Of a stretch of 64,000 nt of DNA, positions 59,059 to 64,000 are shown one piece after another. Source of the stretch: Raphanus sativus. Its lineage: Eukaryota > Streptophyta > Magnoliopsida > Brassicales > Brassicaceae. Both the position numbers and the translations under genes were made by a program. The stretch lies in NCBI RefSeq assembly GCF_000801105.2, contig NC_079514.1:7626001-7690000 (forward strand), in the 5' to 3' direction. Position 1 is the stretch's first letter. Every line of letters starts with the position of its first letter. A model generated the notes under the pieces. The model did not search any database and had not been told where the DNA came from. It saw only the letters and a program-made list of their open reading frames with translations.

Positions 59059-60918
59059 TTAAGCCGTATCAACACCTTTAGCCTTGTTTTTCCTCCGCCG
59101 CAACAGACTAGGTTTGTAGCCAGCCTCAAGCAACTTCTCGACCTCCTCAAACTGAAGTCCTTTTGTCTCAGGCACAAGCAGCCAAATGAAGAAGAGTCCA
59201 ACCGCAGAAAACCCGGCAAAGAGAAGGAAAGTCCCAGAAGAGCCGAGAGCATGTGTTAGTGAGAGAAAGCTCTCACTCACAATCAGATTAGAGACCCAAT
59301 TCGAGACCGCGGCTATTCCTCCTCCAATACCTCTATATCTAAGCGGATATATCTCAGAGTTAACAATCCATGGGACAGTACCCATACCTGGTGCATACAC
59401 CACAATGTAAAGCCCCAAAAACACTATCGCCAAGAATCCAAACTTGCTTGGACATCCATCTTTGAAGTACGTTCTCCCCTTCGAGTGACACCTCGCCTTC
59501 ATGTCGTCTGATAACACCACGCATGCTCCTGGCGCATACGGCTGCACTCCGCTGGCGCAGAACCCGCATTCGGATCTAAGACACTTCATGCAGTTCCACC
59601 CCGAGGGAGGAGCGTTTGGGGTTGCGAGGGGCGCAAACGCTGGACAAGTAGCGTTCGGAGAAAACGTGGTCGACTCCAAAGCATCGATCGTGGGGGCGTG
59701 AATGGCCGCTTGTGAGAACACTGTGGCTAAGATGATAAGACACGATATGATCCCAAACATAGAGATGATCATCAGCTTCCTTCTACCGTACCGATCCACA
59801 AACATCATGCTCACAATCGAACCAACCGCGTTCAGACCCGACGTTACGAGAGACAAAGCCATCGCCGTACTGTTGGACGCGTAACCAGCGAACTGCACAA
59901 TGGAAGGACTATAATACATCACAGTGTTGATCCCAACGAACTGCTGCGCCACCTGGACAGTAACACCAGCCGCGAGTCCACGTCGGACGACAGGGTTCGC
60001 GAATGCTCCTTTGATTTTGGCGCCAAAACTATCTCCAATAACGGCCTCGTCCGCCTTCTCCGCCTCCACAGACTCTTTCAACGCCTCCATCTCCGCCTCC
60101 ACCTCCTCCGCCGGGTAGATCCTCTCGAGGATCGCTCTCGACTCCGCAACCCTGTCTTTTCTGTAAAGCCACCGCGGAGACTCCGGTAAAGACAGCATCA
60201 GCACAAACTGAACTATCGCCGGAACACCCGCAACTCCCAACATCCACCTCCACGTTCCTTTAGTCTGTTAAACCGGAAGTAATTTAAATAAACCGGAAAC
60301 TGATAAACTAATAACCAATAACCAATGAACAAAACCATTTATCTTAATAAGTTTAAAAGCGTTACGTTTACTTACATGGACAAAGGCGAGATTGATGAGG
60401 TAAGAGAAGAACTGTCCCCCGGTGATGAGAAGACCGTTGGTACTAACTAGCGCTCCCCTGATCCTCGCCGGAGAAGCTTCCGATATGTAAAGCGGCGACG
60501 TCATCGACGCCATACCGACGCCGAACCCGACGAAGATCCTTCCGACGATGATCACCCACGGAGCCGGAGCAAACGCCATGACGGCCGCTCCGATCAGGAA
60601 AAGCACGTCGGCGATCAGGATCGACGTCCTCCGGCCGAACCTGTCGTTGATCCAGCCTCCGACGGCTGCTCCGACGATGGCTCCGGCCACCGCCATGCTG
60701 ACGATCGTCGACTGGAGCCATGTTTTCCTGTCGACTTCGTCGAAATCCTCTTTGATGAAGAGAAGAGCGCCGGAGATGACGCCGGTGTCGTAGCCGAAGA
60801 GGAGACCTCCGATTCCGGCGGAGAGAGCGAGGCGCATGATGTAAGGGGTTTTCCATGTCGTCCTCCAGCACTCTGTGAACTCTGTTTTGTCTGCTTTGGC
60901 TATTCCTCCTTCCACCAT
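59059..60918 (-). CDS. INT4: Inositol transporter 4 (H+/myo-inositol symporter, MFS)
   Basis: Two exons, 60918-60376 and 60264-59059, give 582 residues, the length I recall for Arabidopsis INT4. INT4 is a plasma-membrane proton symporter for myo-inositol. Sugar-porter signatures are present: [19 protein letters not shown] (helix 1), [34 protein letters not shown] and [17 protein letters not shown] Cys-rich extracellular loop (about residues 395-460, with [33 protein letters not shown]) resembles the PSI-like domain of the INT2/INT4 type. Both splice borders are canonical and no disruption is seen. Coding GC is clearly higher than in the flanks. It matches At4g16480 and so marks the end of the syntenic block in this window. 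Confidence 0.95.
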
Positions 60919-62474
60919 CTTTTTTGTCTGAAACTCTCTCTGTTTAGTTTATCTCACAGTGTAATAAAAAAAAGAAGAAGAAGAGATTCTCTCACGCTCG
61001 ATGCCTGCGAACGAAACTAAAAAATGTTAGATAATATATACAGAGATATACACGAATAATCGAATCTTGAATTTTCCATACAGTAAAAGCTTTTGAGATT
61101 TTTATTTCCTTTTTCCAATTCAAACACGTTATAATCATCAAAGCGAAAATCATCATCTGAAGTTTGAATAAATTTGTCGAGTCTCACCAATTGTTCACAG
61201 AAAAGAATAATGTTACGGTGTTGACTGTTGTTGAGTGAGATGAGAGGATCCTATGATAGAAGAATAGAAGATGATGAGATGAATTAGATAAGATTCTCGT
61301 AACTAATAGTCTAGTTAAGTGGGAGATGAGATGAATTGGATAAGATTCTCTTAACTAATAGTCTAGTTAAGTGGGGCCCACATAGACTAATCTCCGTTGA
61401 CTATATATCTCGTGTAATAAATGTTGGGACGGGTAGGCCCTAATTTCACGAGATTCTTTCAAAAAATACAAAAAAAAGGTAAATCTTAAAAACGTTGATT
61501 ATCGTTACATTTTCTGGAAATGTTAATATTTTGTTGACCCTGCTAGAAGGTTATGCAACTCAATTTATTTTGCAGTGGATTTGATTATTGGATCTGATTT
61601 CTGTTTCTGTTTCAAGAGACTACCACAAGATATTTTTCTGAATAAAATTTTCAGTTAATTATTTATGGTTGCAAATCCTAAAAAAACTGAAATTATATAC
61701 AATTTTTTTCGTCCTAAATATAATTAGTAAATAAGTTATTTTATCCAACTTACATCAGCCAGATGATTTACCAAGCAGCTGAAATTTACCTGGTCAATGT
61801 AACAGTTGAGTCTTCAAAATCTCAGTCGTTGTTTTAATAAAAAAGAAAAAATCCCGAAAAGATGATTAGTGTTTCAAACCAAATAATTACTGTTCAAGTC
61901 TTGATGTATATATAGAGAAGACACTAAGGTTAAAATTGCTAAGTTTAGAAGATAGAAAGAGACAGTTTAATGGTAAAAGAAGTGGTCTAATATCCAGTAA
62001 ATAAGGATTAATTTTAGCTACACATGTGGGATAAGAACAATTCACTGGAAAATGGTCATGTTTAGTGGTTGTGTTTTCCTCTCAATTTCCCTTGGTTAAA
62101 TTTCTTTCCTCAAGCTGTCTAGTGTTAGTTAGAAACTGTAATAGTTTGCCTATTACTGGCATATTAACAACACAAGTCAATACTCAAAAATTCAAGTTGA
62201 AAAAAGAATGTCTTCGCACGGAGCAATGACGTGAGACATTGAATTTCAGTTATCCACAAAGTATCATTTGAGCTCACTTCTGCTAAATTAACCTTCACTA
62301 CTACAATAAAACACGTTCATCATCTTGGTAATAAGGCACTATACTAAGTTACTAACCTTCACTATTTATATCTTTATATTGTTAGGTTCAAATCCACAGA
62401 ACAATACTTTTAGTTCCAACAGAACACAACTATTTACTTGCATATATAATAAAAGGAGAAAAAAGGAAAATATT
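60919..62474. promoter_or_regulatory. 5' flank of INT4 with a 52-bp tandem duplication
   Basis: Units 61273-61324 and 61325-61376 (GATGAGATGAATT..GTTAAGTGGG) differ at about three positions. The first lies about 350 bases upstream of the INT4 start codon. The rest is AT-rich without a gene. Confidence 0.55.
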
Positions 62475-62554
62475 GTCAAGAGTGGGATTTGAACCCACGC
62501 CCTTTCGGACCCGCACCTGAAGCGGGCGCCTTAGACCAACTCGGCCATCTTGAC
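62475..62554 (-). tRNA. tRNA-Leu (anticodon CAG)
   Basis: The 80-base minus-strand sequence starts GTCAAGATGGCCGAGTTGG and ends ATCCCACTCTTGAC. The acceptor stem pairs GTCAAGA with TCTTGAC. The anticodon arm is CCCGC-TTCAGGT-GCGGG, giving CAG, and a short variable arm fits a class II tRNA. The T-arm is GTGGG-TTCAAAT-CCCAC. It lacks the encoded CCA, as expected in eukaryotes. A and B boxes are intact. Confidence 0.96.
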
Positions 62555-64000
62555 ATTTGATAATCTGTGCCACAAATATTTATATTGAAATAAAACTTAG
62601 AACATAATAGGAAGGGTTCACGATCACGTTTGCTCTGTTCCGACAAGATGGGAAGTGAAGTAGTGATATCATTATTTCATTAAAAAAATAACAATGAGAA
62701 GACTGTCTTGAACTTAATCGTTGAACTTCAGGTTTCCTTTTCTTGCAAAGATGGGGGCCTCCCATGGTTAACTGACTCATCAGAAATTTGACTGTGATTA
62801 TCTCTTATGAGAGTCGCAAAGTCTGAAACTTCCCTTTCAGAGATCAACGTTTGGTTCACCTGTAACTTGTTCCAGCTTTCAGGTGGAGCATTAGGGAAAG
62901 AAAGAAACATCACCTGGATAACACATTACAGGGTCTGTGTGTTACAAGGAGATTGAAAGAAGCTCTTGGCCTATTACGGTGCAGCGGGGTTACAAGTTGA
63001 GCACACAAGTATGCTCTCGTAGGAATGCATGATGCAAGGGAAGGATCAGATAAAGTACAAGAAAAACCGGATACAAGCTCAAAAGGTTCTTGTAAGGTTA
63101 CAGTCTCCAAGTGAGTTTTTCAAAGTCAAGTAGTTAATACTTTAAAAAACCTTATCGTGAGGGGGATCTTCAAACAGCTAGGATTCACTTTCCGCAGAAC
63201 GCAATGATATTCGTTAAAAGGGGTCTCAAACAAGAAGGGCTTTATATGTATCTATGATATATAAAGAGCTGTTTTTAAGTCTAACACCGGAGTGGAGTCA
63301 ACAGCCTTGTTGATAGGTACTTTAACTGCAGCAGTGTCTCTCTGATGGGCAAAGTGCTTGATCTGTACATGGACCTAAATGACGTCTGGTTATGGGTTTC
63401 ACGGACAAGTTTCAGATGAAGGAAGAAGTTTGTAGCACAAATTCTGTTACGTTTTGGTGGTTATAAATGCATATAGCCATGGCAGTTCAGTTGACAGGTA
63501 CTTGTATGAAAAGAAATTGGGTTGTCATCTTGAGTCATTGTTTGGATGGATATAAGAAATTTATTGATTATAGTTTATGGGTTTAGCTGAAGAATGTGAA
63601 TTTGATTTTGGAAATTTCAAGAGGTTCGTAAGAGAACCGTTATAGCTCCAATCATGGGGACAGATTAAAAAGCTAAAGTATTTGTAACATAAATTCAAAG
63701 TGTTAATTGATTCATCATCAAATATATGTGAGGGGGAACTAGGAGATGACTCAGTGGTGGCTAGTGATAATTAGGTTCGATTCTGCCAGCAAGTGACTTC
63801 AGCTGAACTCAGAATAGGGAGCATTATATCCTCATCGTCATCTCCAAACCCCTACTCGCTCAATTTCAAAACCAAATAATTTTTTTGATATAGATGTGAA
63901 AAAATTAGTGATTGGTAAAACAAAACCCCAAATTAAAACAAAAGAATCAAACAGTTAAACTAAAATCTATTTGCAATGACAAAATGTTCAAATCAACAAA
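62555..64000. other. Unassigned window end; possible minus-strand exon and SINE-like segment
   Basis: A minus-strand frame at 62728-62913 (ESWNKLQVNQTLISEREVSDFATLIRDN...) has protein-like composition and might be a 3' exon, with an upstream partner near 62980-63110, but I recognise no domain. At 63749-63784 ACTCAGTGGTGG and GGTTCGATTCT are spaced like polymerase III A and B boxes, suggesting a SINE relic. Nothing firm. Confidence 0.3.

Overview
The window is plant nuclear DNA, almost certainly Brassicaceae and most likely Brassica/Raphanus-like. Genes have GT-AG introns, the intergenic DNA is AT-rich, and Ty1/copia elements, Helitrons, hAT-like elements and Stowaway MITEs are common. The genes read as close homologues of an Arabidopsis chromosome 4 block, in reverse order: UMAMIT8 (At4g16620), C2H2 factor (At4g16610), CSLA01 (At4g16590), a PP2C relic (At4g16580), HINT4 relic (At4g16566), HSP20-like cluster (At4g16540-16560), ATG8f (At4g16520), RGF6/GLV1 (At4g16515), cystatin CYS4 (At4g16500) and INT4 (At4g16480). 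Locus numbers are recalled, not searched. I do not see the PGSIP8, PRMT7, aspartyl protease, YbaK and ARM-repeat genes that I recall between these in Arabidopsis.

Layout. 0.5-2.3 kb: a seven-exon EamA/WAT1 transporter. 3.2-6.1 kb: an internally deleted copia element with 370-bp LTRs. 8.1-8.7 kb: an intronless one-finger C2H2 protein with an EAR motif. 10.4-12.8 kb: a 5'-truncated LINE, an hAT-like element and a Helitron. 13.0-17.9 kb (minus): an intact ten-exon CSLA glycosyltransferase. 19.5-20.6 kb: another hAT-like element and a Stowaway MITE. 22.0-23.4 kb: decayed PP2C and HINT4 genes. 25.2-31.2 kb: three tandem genes each encoding two HSP20-like domains joined by a microexon-coded linker. 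32.7-35.2 kb: an intact cysteine-rich receptor-like kinase. 36.1-43.5 kb: a fourth HSP20-like gene killed by two copia elements, one of them full length with identical LTRs. 47.9-48.6 kb (minus): a LENG1/CIR-domain protein. 49.6-50.5 kb: ATG8f. 51.9-52.2 kb: an RGF/GLV peptide precursor. 54.5-57.7 kb: Helitron, MITE and tandem duplications, one of which duplicates the cystatin promoter. 57.7-58.1 kb: cystatin. 59.1-60.9 kb (minus): inositol transporter. 62.5 kb (minus): tRNA-Leu(CAG).

The genes do not form one pathway; the block is ordinary euchromatin with autophagy, cell-wall, transport, peptide-signalling and stress functions. I found no new enzymatic or defence system. The most unusual signal runs across the whole window: about sixteen tiny insertions (11-23 bp), each a few unique bases ending mostly in C plus an A-tract (or its complement), flanked by 11-20 bp direct repeats. 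They look like extremely short products of target-primed reverse transcription. Next most interesting are the phase-1 microexon arrays of the two-domain HSP20-like genes, the duplicated cystatin promoter with a natural empty site for a MITE nearby, and the HINT4 relic that has lost exactly its catalytic HIT exon.
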